Part shown: positions 1-10,947 of the stretch, piece after piece
Numbering within the stretch: the first letter of the stretch is position 1
How the letters are laid out: each line of letters opens with the position of its first letter
NCBI RefSeq assembly: GCF_958979055.1
Contig: NC_084886.1
Location: 10,030,654-10,094,653 of the forward strand
Direction of reading: 5' to 3'
Origin: Alnus glutinosa
Lineage: Eukaryota; Streptophyta; Magnoliopsida; Fagales; Betulaceae
DNA: 64,000 bases
Program-made: the position numbers and the translations under genes
Notes under the pieces: generated by a model
The model's database searches: none
Told to the model about the DNA's origin: nothing
What the model saw: only the letters and a program-made list of their open reading frames with translations

Positions 1-166
1 TCAAAAGTCATCACTATGATTGGTGAGCGTTCTTCACATTGGTAGATTCATTCGACCCCTTGAATGACTTTTTTTAGCATAACTAAAAGATTAATCAGAA
101 TGGAAGGTGACTCTCTTTTGGTTGTCATGGCTCTGCCTCCTCGACATCTTACAATTGTGCAAAATT
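1..166 (+). repeat. 166-bp direct repeat, copy A
   Basis: This stretch recurs almost unchanged at 6544-6709 in the same orientation; only a few bases differ by eye (for example ggtgagcg versus ggttagcg). Similarity stops abruptly after the shared tgtgcaaaa. The two copies lie about 6.54 kb apart and bracket the defensin-like gene, so they may mark a tandem duplication or the ends of a larger repeat. No coding potential was recognised. Confidence 0.9.
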
Positions 167-1136
167 TGACCATGGGGTTGGAAGAATCCCAATGGAAATG
201 TTTTCACTTTAATCAGTAGAGATGGTTTATTTGATTAGATTGTCCACATTCAATTAGCCCAAAATCACTAACATCATATACACATTAAATGCAATAAAGT
301 AAAATTTTGAACTGATTCGTATAATAATTATTAATGCAAAAGATAAGTTGAGCAATTAAGAACCATTGGTTGGATCTTCTAATTCACTTGAACTGGAGAG
401 AAACCTGCTAATTGAATTAAGATAGTATAATTGTTCAAAAAAATATGAAAAAATAATTTTGTCCTCTCAATTCAACTAACTGACTCCTCTCCAGTTCACT
501 TGAACCGGAGAGGATCCTATTCCATGGCAGGAGGCACATTTGTTTGAACACAATAATTGCTCGGGTTCATAACTATCTCTCGTATAGCTTTGAATTGTCA
601 GTTGTCATAATAGATGTGTTTAGTAAAGATTGTTGAGTAATTTTTTTTTTTTTGAATAATTATAAAAAAATTATTGATATAATATAAAAAGTGAAAAAAG
701 TTGGAATGTTTTAAAGTTGATTATTTTTTTTTTTATGAAAGTGAAAATAAAGGAGGAAAATGGGGTGTTGGTTTCCAAACACCCCCAACATTCATATCCT
801 ATATAGAACATGAGTTTCACAAGTTGGTTATATAAAGTAAATATCACAAATGTTATTTTTCCATAAATATATATTAACTATTATTAAGATTTTATCATGT
901 AAGTTAATTAAATAAATTAACTTAAATTTTAAATAATTTAATTTCAAGTTTATATATATTATGGGCTTATATATACACAAATACACTTACGATTACATAC
1001 AAACACATTTCTTTTCACAATAATAGTAATTCAAACTTTATATATTATATTTGAAGAAAATTGTGTGTACTGAATATGAGGATATATAAGATCACCGTGC
1101 ATTTGTTCCGCCAAGCACATGATTAAAAGAAGATGA
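167..1136. other. AT-rich intergenic DNA, no gene seen
   Basis: I see only AT-rich, low-complexity sequence with poly(T) tracts. No open frame longer than chance and no recognisable RNA gene is present. Confidence 0.5.
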
Positions 1137-1305
1137 ATGCTAGACATCAAGACACTTTTTTTAAAAAAAATTTGGTTTCAATTTGATGTGTCACAATTTC
1201 ATGAAATTTATCATTTTTGAAAATGTGCCACAATCTCGTAAAATTATGATACATCTAGTTAAAATTAAATTTTTTTAAAAAAAATTAGAATGTCAAACAT
1301 TTCTC
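1137..1305. mobile_element. Imperfect hairpin, MITE-like
   Basis: The left arm (a T7A8 block followed by gatgtgtcacaatttcatga) is repeated imperfectly in reverse complement on the right (block of T and A, gatgtatcataattttacga). The whole piece can fold as one long stem of about 70 bp per arm. Such short, non-coding inverted-repeat units are typical of MITEs, but no clear target duplication was found. Confidence 0.4.
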
Positions 1306-3339
1306 TTAAAAAAAAGATGCTCCAACTAATTATTTATTAATGATGTCCAAGCCGAAGAGAAGAAAGAGTAACATGAACATGAAAATCTCAGAGACGTTGT
1401 GCGTGATGAATTAATGACTTACAAAGAGTCCCAAAAAACTAACAAACTATAAACTGTCAATCTGTTATGACTCATGCATATCGCTAAAAGCCTAAAAAGA
1501 AGCCAATCAAGCCTGATTTGTCTCTGTCTTTCTCTGCACAATTTTTACTACAAGTCTGATAGTGTTCTACCGCTGTTTTTTCTCGTCCACAAACATAATA
1601 TTCTCAAGTATTGAGAAAAACATTATGGCTTTGGGACCACGTTTAGGAGTTAAAATGTTAAGACGAATGCAATTATAAATTATATTCGCATTTACGTAAC
1701 GTAGTTATTGTTTTTAGGTATCTGCATTCGCGTCATGCAATTATTATCCATTCATGCACAGTTATTACAGTTGTTATATGTGATTAATATCCGCTATTCG
1801 TATATGAGGTAACGAGCGTTTTGGATTACTATCTAAATCTATAAAAAAAATAATTAAATAATACGGTTATTACTATATGTAAGTTTAAATAAATTAAGAT
1901 TTCACTTGTTACATAATTCACGATTATCAACTATAAAATGGACATTAGCTCATAGAGTAATGGGCGGAGGATTTGGATTATCCAAAGAAAAGAAAAATAA
2001 ATAAATGTAATGAGATATGGCTTTGGAATGATAGTGAAAAAAACATAACATAACATAAATGTCATATTCTTCCCAAATTCAAAACGACGTCATTTTAGTG
2101 AAAACGACGTCATTTTAGTGAATTTAATTTTATATATATATATATATATAAAGGGAATGTGGTTACTATTATTAACTGCATCCGTATACCTTAAAATCAC
2201 TATCCATATTCACATATGAAGATAAGGATTTTTGCTGACCTAATCGGCATATACGGATAATGGTAATTAGGTGCGTGTAACAAGTGCGGGTAATTATTAT
2301 TTGCTGCATTTTTATCCCTAGTGCCATGCCTCCCAAGCTACCTTGTAGATTGAACCTAACAAATTAAGCATGGGAAACCCCATCGTTGCCTTGTAGTGTA
2401 TTTTGAAGCTAATTTTAACTCCAAAAGTAAGAAGTTGTTTGCTTTCACTTCATTTCTTGTGCAAAATATATATATATTTTTCAATTCGACAAGGTCAGGA
2501 TGGTCTTTTCAGCATCTCGATCAGTTAGGTAAATTATTTGCTCAAGCATCTTTTTATTTTATTTTATTTTTATTTTATTTAAATTAAGCATCCCCTTTTA
2601 AGATAAAGGGAATTGACCCGCATGAGGCTGTTGTTTGAGCACGCAGCACGCAGCACGCAGCAAGCAAAAACAAGCATGCATGTCATGCATGTATGTGTAT
2701 AAAAATCAGGCGACATGAGAAACAAAAAGTCGCACTAATTTACTACATTTTCTTTTATAGATAGATTAATTTACTAGATTTTCTTTTATGGATAGATCAA
2801 TTTACCAGATTTTCATTTAATTGTATTACATCTTCAGGCCAAGAAATTGGAGTACTGTCGTGTAATAATTGGCTGCCCAACCTATATACACACTCAAAAA
2901 AGACTTGAGATTCCTTTTAGATTATTTGCTTGAATTTGAGATAATTAGAGTACGTGATTGTGAGAGACCACATATAAGACCTATTTGACATGATAAATGG
3001 TAGGACAATCCAATTTTTATTTGGTCAGATAAATTTCATAAAGAATCTCTCATAATCATCTGTTCGAATTGTATCAAATTCAAACATAATTTGAGAGAAT
3101 ATTACCCTTGAACAGTCAAAGAACACTAACATTTGTGGAAGGAAGGGCATCATTCATTTATATTAACTATAAGTTTTAGTAAGGGAGCTTTTCAAATTTT
3201 TTAGAACTCTTGTTAATATAATTTTAGCTACACAAAATTTTCATTCATTCAAAAAAAAACAAACGTTTTAAAAAGTTGAAAAAAAGTCGTAATGATTAAC
3301 GAGTTAAGCGGTGAAAGTAACATATAATGTCAACATTTA
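1306..3339. other. Intergenic DNA, no gene seen
   Basis: AT-rich sequence with short repeats only: a 20-bp tandem duplication near 2.1 kb, a TA microsatellite near 2.13-2.15 kb, and a triplicated acgcagc motif near 2.64 kb. The short open frames show no family resemblance. Confidence 0.5.
2081..2120. repeat. Exact 20-bp tandem duplication with ACGT cores
   Basis: The 20-mer aaaacgacgtcattttagtg occurs twice back to back without a mismatch. Each copy contains the palindromic core gacgtc, the kind of ACGT box bound by plant bZIP factors. No gene start is close enough to call this a promoter element. Confidence 0.8.
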
Positions 3340-3955
3340 TTAAATCACCAGTTGTCCAAAAATGTTAAGGAGATAAGAAATGATAAATTTAATCATTTAA
3401 TTAATACTTTGACACTCTCCCTCACGTGTACACTCAAACTCCCTCTAAGAGGATTCATAATGAACTATTCATAATTTTTCTAAATTTAACTCTAAAAATC
3501 TACTTTAGTTGATTTAGCTAGCAACTTTTCAAAACCACTAAACATCACACTCTCTAAATATTTTATTTTATTGATAAAACCAACTTTTAGACTCTTTACA
3601 TTAAAAACCTACATTAGTTTAAAGGAAAGAAGAAAAAGTATGAAAGAAAAAGAATATTAAGAAGTCTTTAACTTTCACTTTTGGACTCTTTACATTTAAA
3701 GAGCATTACTTACCAAAGTTAAATTTAACATTGAGTAGAGCGTTTGTTAAATGGTTTATCTTGTGAGTTTTGTTAAATTTTTAGAGAAATGTTTGAAGTA
3801 GAGAGTTCATTGTGAATGATCAAAACCCTAAACCGAACCACCCATAAGGGTGACCGAACGGTGGTTTCTAAACCCTAAATTGTTAAAGTAATAATTAAAT
3901 AATTAAAATTTTCATTTCCTATAAGTTTAAGATTTTGCAATAACTAGTGATTTAA
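3340..3955. mobile_element. Inverted-repeat element with a second hairpin inside
   Basis: The left end (ttaaatcaccagtt followed by a run ending in tactttgaca, 3340-3417) matches the reverse complement of the right end (3880-3955) over about 75 bp with scattered mismatches. Inside it, gattcataatgaact near 3450 pairs with the reverse complement of sequence near 3815, suggesting a second, older inverted repeat. Fragments of the outer arm recur near 4020-4085 and in intron 1 of the selenium-binding protein gene near 26555-26660. It has no coding capacity and no clean target duplication. Confidence 0.5.
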
Positions 3956-4987
3956 CATGGTATTAGAGTAGAAATCCTGAGTTCAAACCATGAATTCATA
4001 GTTTATTCCCATTTTCAATTAAATATCTCTATAAATTAAGTTATTAAATTTATCATTTCCTATTAGCTTAAGTTTTTTGAGAATTTAATCCTCAATTTCA
4101 AAATGAGATGGAGAGTATCCACATCATGGATCGCAATACCTTACAATTTCAAAGAAATTGTAAAATCTCAAATTATGGAATTTAGGCTACTTTTTTTAAA
4201 AAAATAAAATAAAAAAAAATAAATTGAAACGCTTGAAAAATGTTACATATTAAAAATATGGCATGGTACAGTTGAGAATTTAGTAAAATTTTATCAGGTT
4301 TTTGTTCTTTATGTTGTAAAAAAGCTTTGAACAAAAAATTGTCTTTTGGTTTTTTGAACAAGAAGCGTCTCTGCAAAAGTGAAGAATAAGTTTTTTCGAA
4401 GGAAAATGCGTTCTGACTGCCTCAATAACATGCCAGAATTTTAATAGGTCACAATTTTCAAGCGTTTCGATGTAAAGAAACGGCCTAAATTCGATTTAAA
4501 GTTAGTACATCTAACGATGTATATGTAATTTATGTTGTCACGTCTTTTAAAAAAAATTAAATTATGTAAAATTATGTATAGAGAAAAAAAATTGTTAAAT
4601 TAATCACAAAGAATTGTCATGAATTATCAAAACTATCATGATTCAGTAATATGGATATTGGGTGTCTAAATTTAATACAAATAAGGATTGATATATAATT
4701 TTATGGTTGATTGGAAATGGGTATATGTATATATTGTTTACATATCTACAATGAAACCAGCGTATTACATTGTATAATATTCTTAATTAGCCATAGAAAT
4801 AGACACAATATTAATTAGTTCATATTCTAATAATGAGTCTTCAAGTAGGTGGCGTGCAACCACAATTGAAGAGGCAATAACAAAGATTAAAGTAGTTTAC
4901 ATTATTTGTATGCTAATCATCACTACTTTTAATTAGAAAAAAAGAAAAAGAAAAAAGAAATGACTACTTTTCAAAAATACGTGGCGT
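3956..4987. other. Intergenic DNA with element and defensin-tail remnants
   Basis: It holds a fragment of the 3340-3955 repeat arm (4020-4085). A 35-bp stretch at 4848-4882 resembles the 3' end of the defensin-like gene next to it; on the minus strand it still spells the end of a cysteine motif (C-x-C-x3-C). Nothing else was recognised. Confidence 0.5.
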
Positions 4988-5814
4988 TTAGCCACACCTG
5001 ACGAGGCAATAACATGTACCCCTTTTTGAAAATATTCCACTGCGCTTACATTTTCCCGCTAACGCCTGTGGCTCCTCTTTATTCTCCATGCATTTCCTTA
5101 GACAATCTGCTGAGTCGGAGCATCTTTGAGGCTTACATTCCAACAGACGCCAACAGAAACGCACGGTGGCATCTATCATATATATATATATATATATATA
5201 TACAAAGCCATTAAAAGACCAATCTAAATATTCAAATATGCCAAAAAAAAAAAATTACACAAACTAATTGATCACCCATGGATTTTTATTATTTTTTTGT
5301 AGTAACCCATGGAATTTTTTTTTTTTATTAAAAAAAAATTGTTGTTCCAATATATATGGTTCAAGTTTAGTTGTGAAGTACTTTTAAGAGAAGGTAAATG
5401 GGACTGTTAATTATATTTATGCTCCGTTAGTGTATTACATTTTTCTTCCTCTAACTAATATTATATTTGTAGTCCCCAATTCCCCCTCTCCCTTTTCAAT
5501 ATACTATTGAGGTTGTAATGTCTCTTTTCGCACTCAAAATGATAAAAATTGAGTACGAAAAATGTACCTTAAACATTTAATACTCAGTTCGACTCGACTC
5601 GAATACAATCCTATTTGCATCTATAGTGTACCTTTCAGCTAATTATGCTAATGATTATGAACAAGTCCTTAATCAGAAGATTTGGAATTGAACTAGATGA
5701 GATGGCTAAATGGATTTACAACAAAAGTATAAACTACTTACCAGCATTGATATCAGCATCCACAAGGGATATGGTGACAAAGAGCAGGGAAAAGAAAACA
5801 AATGCTTTGGCCAT
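4988..5814 (-). CDS. Defensin-like (DEFL) secreted cysteine-rich peptide, two exons
   Basis: Exon 1 is 5742-5814 and exon 2 is 4988-5172. They join in frame at a phase-1 intron (donor G|GTAAGT, acceptor ATAG|AT) to give 85 residues. Residues 1-20 form a signal peptide (MAKAFVFFSLLFVTISLVDA). The mature part has Cys at 31, 37, 42, 48, 52, 66, 78, 80 and 84. Leaving out Cys37, the spacing C-x10-C-x5-C-x3-C-x13-C-x11-C-x-C-x3-C matches the CS-alpha-beta fold of plant defensins, where eight Cys form four disulfides. An intron in phase 1 near the signal peptide is the usual DEFL layout. Family members are secreted and act in defence or in pollen-pistil signalling; which applies here cannot be told. 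Oddities are a ninth Cys, a long C4-C5 loop, and a TA microsatellite against the 3' splice site. Transcription is not shown. Confidence 0.75.
5178..5202. repeat. TA microsatellite at the DEFL 3' splice site
   Basis: An uninterrupted TA run lies in the defensin-like intron, only a few bases from its acceptor, where a pyrimidine tract would normally sit. Confidence 0.85.
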
Positions 5815-6543
5815 TCTCTCTCTCTCTCTCTCTTTCTCTCTTAATGCATACGCTTACTACTATAATTAAGTTGCCTTTTTCTTTTCTTTTTATATGCATG
5901 AGTTGAGTACTTGTGCTAATTAATTAAGAACATGATCAAATTACACTAAGATATGAACGACTACTCTTCAACCATTGCATATTCATATTATACTCTTGAT
6001 TGGAGGAGCCTTGAGAGCGATGAACACAAAACAGCTTTAATTAGCCACTTGAATTAAAGCGGTTAGAAGTTGAATTCTCTCAACCATTCCATTTATATTC
6101 TTAGATCTTGTTTGGAATTGTGTTGAAAAATAGAGTTTTTTTGCTAATAAAAAAGCCTGAAAGAGAGCTTAGAAAAAAGCTAATTTTTAAGCTTCGCCCA
6201 AAACTTGATTTTTCAAAAAGTTTTTTCTTTTTTCTTTTTTTACCAAACGGACCTATTTTTATTTGACACAATTTTTTATGTACTGAATGCATTTTTAAAG
6301 TTCTTTAACGCAATCTCAAACAGACTCTTAGAATTTAACTTTTCTCATTTCCTTTTAGGGATGATTAACTATAAAAAAATCACTTATATACCATTAAGCT
6401 TAAAATTAAATAACTTGGTTAAAAAAATGATAAAATTGAAGTAAACTAAATTAGACTTGAAAGGTTACAAATGTTTTGAGTTCATTTTTAAATGTCTACC
6501 CTTCAGGATTTCGAACAGAGGCAAGAAGCTACAATGAATGAAG
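5815..6543. other. Upstream region of the DEFL gene
   Basis: This is the 5' flank of the minus-strand defensin-like gene. A CT-rich run (5816-5840) lies directly upstream of the start and would be a GA-rich leader in the transcript. Poly(T)/poly(A) stretches follow. I cannot place a TATA box with confidence. Confidence 0.4.
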
Positions 6544-6709
6544 TCAAAAGTCATCACTATGATTGGTTAGCGTTCTTCACATTGGTAGATTCATTCGACC
6601 CCTTGAATGACTTTTTTTAGCATAACTAAAAGATTAATCAGAATGGAAGGTGACTCTCTTTTGGTTGTCATGGCTCCGCCTCCTCGACATCCTACAATTG
6701 TGCAAAATT
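6544..6709 (+). repeat. 166-bp direct repeat, copy B
   Basis: This is the second copy of the repeat at 1-166, in the same orientation. Both copies share the run up to tgtgcaaaa and then diverge completely. Confidence 0.9.
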
Positions 6710-6966
6710 GGAAAATTGCGGACTAGATCAATTACTCAATTTCCATTATTCCAGTCTCCTCATTTTGGGAGGCTCGAAAGATTAACAGAAGTGTTAACTC
6801 TTGCGCCCGTCATGTGACTTATTGGGCCGCAGCTAAAGTTTAATCTGACTGTACTCCCACTTATTTTCCATGCCTCCATTCTTTTCCTATTTGTATTGGT
6901 TAAGATCAACCCTAGCTAGCTTATTTTAATTTGATGTTTGTTCTGTTGCTCCTTTGGTTGAAGTTT

Positions 6967-7010
<44 letters not shown>

Positions 7011-7391
7011 ATTAACCAGAAAGGTTGTTTTTGTTAAAAGACTAGTTGGCCACGTGTTAGTGAATGGCTCTTATTTTTATCTCTTTTACGTTGTTATTTA
7101 GGTAGAATTAGATTTATCTCTTTTAGAGTCTTGTTGACAACATATTAAGTTGTTGAGTTGTGACTTGTGAGTCATATGGAAGTCCTATTTCATGTGAGAC
7201 TTTTATTCCATTCTTTTAAATACTGATTTGTTATTTAATAAAAGTAATCAATTAAGAAAATTATTAAACCTTGTATTTATGAGTTGTGAGCACCTCTAAT
7301 TGTTTATAGGATGCCTAAGATTCATCGAAAATCTTACAAATTTATCTTTCTTATTAGTTTCTCATCCCAGGTTACGTGTGTACGTAACATG
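6710..7391. other. Intergenic DNA with a 37-base poly(A)
   Basis: An A37 run sits at 6971-7007. No target duplication or retrogene body could be tied to it. No gene was recognised. Confidence 0.5.
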
Positions 7392-8039
7392 TGTTGTGAC
7401 AAAACCTAATATTCTAGGATTACCAAAGAAGCAGAAAAATAACAAAATAGAAAATAACCACAATACAATCACACAAGGGACACTAATATTTAAGGGGTTC
7501 GGCCTAACAAGCCTACATCCACTGGCGGAGACGATCCAGGAAAAATTCACTAACAAAAAGGATGGAGTACAAAGAATTGTACAAACAAAACCACTCAAAC
7601 CCAAAAGCTCTAATACACCCGAATCTCACAAACACACAAAATTAAATTGAATACAAAAGAGAAAAATAATCTCTTCATACTCTAAGCCTTTCGGCACTCC
7701 AAAACGTGAGATAGTAATTGCTGCCTCTCTCTACGCGAAGCTGGCTTCAGCTCTCCAGCTTGCCCAATAACTGAATGAAGCTTCCACGTACACATATAGA
7801 CCAAGTGACAACAAAACTTCACCATGAAGAAAACTTGATCAGACGTGTACAAGGGGCAAGTCAAAGAGCAATGGATAAGAGGGGACCAAGTCATTAAGGC
7901 TCACCACAAACAGCAATGGGGATCCGACTTCTGCGCCGAATGCTCTGAGCCTTCAACAATTAATTGCTGCGTGTGAGACAAAATACAAAGAAAGGGTGCA
8001 ATAATAAAACAAAATGATCAAAAACATGCTGGGCCCACA
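7392..8039 (-). mobile_element. Copia-type LTR remnant, likely solo
   Basis: Read on the minus strand, the piece starts TGTGGGCCC and ends GTCACAACA. It contains the stretch GTGGATGTAGGC...GCCGAACCCCTTAAAT, which resembles a block near the 3' end of many plant Ty1-copia LTRs. No gag, pol or second LTR of this type is nearby, so it is best read as a solo or truncated LTR. Boundaries are approximate and no clear 5-bp duplication was found. Confidence 0.45.
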
Positions 8040-8229
8040 GATAAGACTTGTGAAATACAAGTCACTTTCCCAACAAAATAAAATAATCACAAGCTTCATG
8101 GGCATTATAATCAGAAGCTTATAAAATAACGAGAGATGGATGCCACTGTCGATGCGGCCAGCTGCCAGCCATCCCTAAAAAGAGAGTGGGTGGGTGGCAA
8201 CCCAGGGCGGTTACGAGTGGGATGATAAT

Positions 8230-8555
8230 ATTTCAAGTGAGCTGTGAATTTGATACAAATTAAATATAAAATTATAGGGTTAAAGTTGAAGAGTCTGACC
8301 TATTTAATTAAATGAGTCCGAATATGATTCACCTATATAGTTTAATACACATGTTTCGATAGGACCAGAATCCGACACATGACATAATGACAGACAATTT
8401 TTGACATTAACCGCGAACCCGACACGAAAATAATACAAAACTAAAGGGTTATAGTTTATGGGTATTGGTTGGGTTAAAGTTGACCTATATAATCTTATAC
8501 TTATACTTCAATACGACCTAAACTCGACACGCAAATACAAATTGCCACCCCAAAT
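8230..8555. repeat. Interspersed repeat shared with 57.7 kb
   Basis: The end of this stretch (tacttcaatacgacctaaac, then caaattgccacccc) is similar to 57890-57940 (tacttcgacacgatccaaac, then gaattgtcactcc). The inner part shares tataatcttata and gacacgc blocks. A shorter piece recurs at 40020-40095. It is an uncharacterised non-coding dispersed repeat. Confidence 0.55.
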
Positions 8556-9039
8556 TATAAGCCACCGCTAGTTTTTAATTTTTTTTAACCGAAATGACAC
8601 AATAATATGTTTCTATTGTTTTAGTTTTTTATTTGAGGCTAAATATGAGAAAAATGGTTAGAATGTAAACTCCTTAAATTTATTTATTTATTTTTTTTAA
8701 ACGTAAGTATAACTTTTAAAAACCTACTTGCCGCAACTTTTTTTTTTTTTTTTTGATGTTCCCTAAACTAAGAAAAAGCGAGGGGAAGTTAAAGTCCTAC
8801 CCAAGCTTTTTCTTTTTATTATTTTTTCTCTTTCCTCTTTTATTTTATTTTTGGGAAAAATACACATAACCCCTCAAACTACCATTCAATTGTCAATGTA
8901 CCCCTAAACTACCAATTGTGTCAATGTCCCCCCTTAAATTATCAAAAAATGTCAATGTCCCCCCTAAGACCAACAAAAAGATAAAAATGACCCTAATTTT
9001 TTTTTGAATAAGACAAAAATGTCCTCATAAATTCAAAAA

Positions 9040-9620
9040 ATTAAAATTAAAACTAAAACTAAAAAACTTAAAAAATAATAAAAAAGAAATAAAAAAAAAT
9101 TAAATAAAAAAGAAATATTTTAAAAAAATTAAATAAAAAACGATTTTTTTTAAAAAAAAAAAAAAGAACAAATTTTTTATTTTTTTTTTTAAAAAAAGCA
9201 AACAAAAAATAACTGAAATTTTTTTTAATTTTTTTTAAAAAAAAACAAATGAAAAAAAAATAGAAAAAAGAAAAACCAGTTTTTATTAAATTAAAAAACA
9301 AAAAAGAAGAATTTTTTTTTAAAGAAAAAAAAAAAAAGAAAAAACAAAAAATAACTGAAATTTATTTATTTATTTTATTAAAAAAAGAAAAAGAAAAACC
9401 AGTTTTTATTAAATTAAAAAACGAATATTTTTTAAAGAAAAAAAAAACGAAAAAACAAAAAATAACTGAAATTTATTTATTTAAAAAAAAACAAATGAAA
9501 AAAAAACCTGTTTTTATTAAATTAAAAAAAAAAAAGAACAATTTTTTTTAAAAGAAAAAAAAAACGAAAAAAAAAGCTGAAAATTATTATTATTATTTTT
9601 GAAAAAAAAAACGTAAAAAA
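9040..9620. repeat. AT-rich degenerate minisatellite
   Basis: The motif ccagtttttattaaatt followed by poly(A)/poly(T) and ataactgaaatttattta recurs near 9275, 9397 and 9508, a period of roughly 110-123 bp. The open frames here are low-complexity Phe/Lys tracts and are not genes. Confidence 0.7.
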
Positions 9621-9668
9621 CAGTTTTAAATTTTATATTTTTTTGGAATAAATTTTTGTTATTTTATA

Positions 9669-10756
9669 GGGGTAATTACCTTTTCCCCCCATGAACTACC
9701 GGCCAATGTCATTTTGCCCCCACGAACTACCACTTCGACCAAAAGAGAGCATCAAACTACCATTTTTATACACGTTGCCCCCTTCCGTCAGGAATTCCGT
9801 TAATTTTGGATGGAATATGCCATTTTTTACCGTTAATTTTGACTTAAAGACCAAAATACCCTCTACAGTAATTAATAAAAAATATTAAAATTAATATATT
9901 TTTTTTAAAAAAAAAAAAAAAAAAAAACCAAAAATCTGAAAGAAAAGGGGTGGCGGCAGCCACCCCTTTAGGTGGCCGGGTGGCCTGCGAGCCACCCCCA
10001 GAGGTGGCTCCGGCCACCTCTGGGTGGCTCGCGGCCCACCCCGGCCTAAGGGGTGGCCGCACGGCCTCCCCAGAACCTGGGGGGGCCGCGCGGCCACCCT
10101 AGGTCATTTCTAGGGTGGCCGCGCGGCCACCCAGCTTTCGGGGTGGGCCGCGAGCCACCCCAGAGGTGGCTCCGGCCACCTCTGGGGTGGCTCGCGGCCC
10201 ACCCCGACCTAAGGGGTGGCCGCACGGCCTCCCCAGAACCTGGGGGGGCCGCGCGGCCACCCTAGGTCATTTCTAGGGTGGTCGCGCGGCCACCCAGCTT
10301 TCGGGGTGGGCCGCGAGCCACCCCAGAGGTGGCCGGAGCCACCTCTGGGGTGGCTCGCGGCCCACCCCGACCTAAGGGGTGGCCGCACGGCCACCCTAGG
10401 TCATTTCTAGGGTGGCCGCGCGGCCACCCAGCTTCCGGGGTGGCCGCAAGCCACCCCAGAGGTGGCCGGAGCCACCTCTGGGGGTGGCTCGCAGGCCACC
10501 CGGCCACCTCAGGGGTGGCGGCAGCCACCCCTTTCATTCAGTCTTTCTTTTTTTTCTTTTTTCTTTTTTAATGAGGGTATTTCAGTCATTTTCAAAATTG
10601 AGTTAGGGCATTTACGTCTTTGCATGAATTAGACTGACAGAAGGGGGCAAAGTGTGTAAAAATGGTAGTTTGATGCTCTCTTTTGGTCGAAGTGGTAGTT
10701 CGTGGGGGCAAAATGACATTGGCCGGTAGTTCATGGGGGGAAAAGGTAATTACCCC
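9669..10756. mobile_element. Inner MULE-like element with GC-rich core
   Basis: The ends are perfect inverted repeats over at least 28 bp (ggggtaattaccttttcccc at each end), and the arms extend to about 120 bp. The flanking 9-mers are identical: tattttata at 9660-9668 and 10757-10765. It is therefore a separate insertion inside the outer element. It encodes nothing recognisable; its core is the palindromic GC-rich array at 9950-10535. Confidence 0.85.
9950..10535. repeat. GC-rich palindromic array (GGGTGGC motifs)
   Basis: Sequence dominated by gggtggccgcgcggccaccc and related palindromes, in units of about 161 bp (ccctaggtcatttctaggg recurs near 10.10, 10.26 and 10.40 kb). Its G+C content contrasts sharply with the AT-rich surroundings. 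Repetitive Pro/Gly/Arg open frames appear on both strands because the DNA is palindromic; none resembles a protein family. Confidence 0.85.
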
Positions 10757-10947
10757 TATTTTATATGTTTTTAATAATTTTTTTTAGTTTTTATTTTATT
10801 TTAATAATTTTATGAAGGGCATTTTTGTCATTAGGGGGACATTGACATTTTCTGGTAGTTTAAGGGGGGAGATTGACACAATTGGTAGTTTGGGGGGGTA
10901 CATTGACAATGATGTGGTAACTTGAGAGGGTTATGTGTATTTTTCCC

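Larger units (their letters stand above)
8853..10947. mobile_element. Outer non-autonomous MULE-like element
   Basis: The ends are a perfect 20-bp terminal inverted repeat (gggaaaaatacacataaccc) inside inverted arms of about 120 bp. The flanks carry the same 9 bases, tttattttt (8844-8852 and 10948-10956). A 9-bp target duplication with long arms is the signature of Mutator-like elements; the duplication is AT-rich, so chance is not fully excluded. No transposase is present. The interior holds AT-rich minisatellite DNA and a second complete element (9669-10756). Confidence 0.8.

Noticed and set aside
6971..7007. A37 run as the tail of a retroposed gene or SINE
   Set aside because: No SINE promoter boxes, no gene-like body before it and no flanking duplication were found.
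7300..7650. Plus-strand open frame of 116 codons
   Set aside because: It overlaps the copia LTR-like sequence in the reverse direction and has no family resemblance.
9068..9301. Open frame rich in Phe and Lys
   Set aside because: It is a product of poly(A)/poly(T) minisatellite DNA inside the outer MULE.
9844..10606. Several Pro/Gly/Arg-rich open frames on both strands in the GC-rich block
   Set aside because: The DNA is a palindromic repeat, so all frames stay open by composition. No domain, no start context and no splice pattern supports coding.
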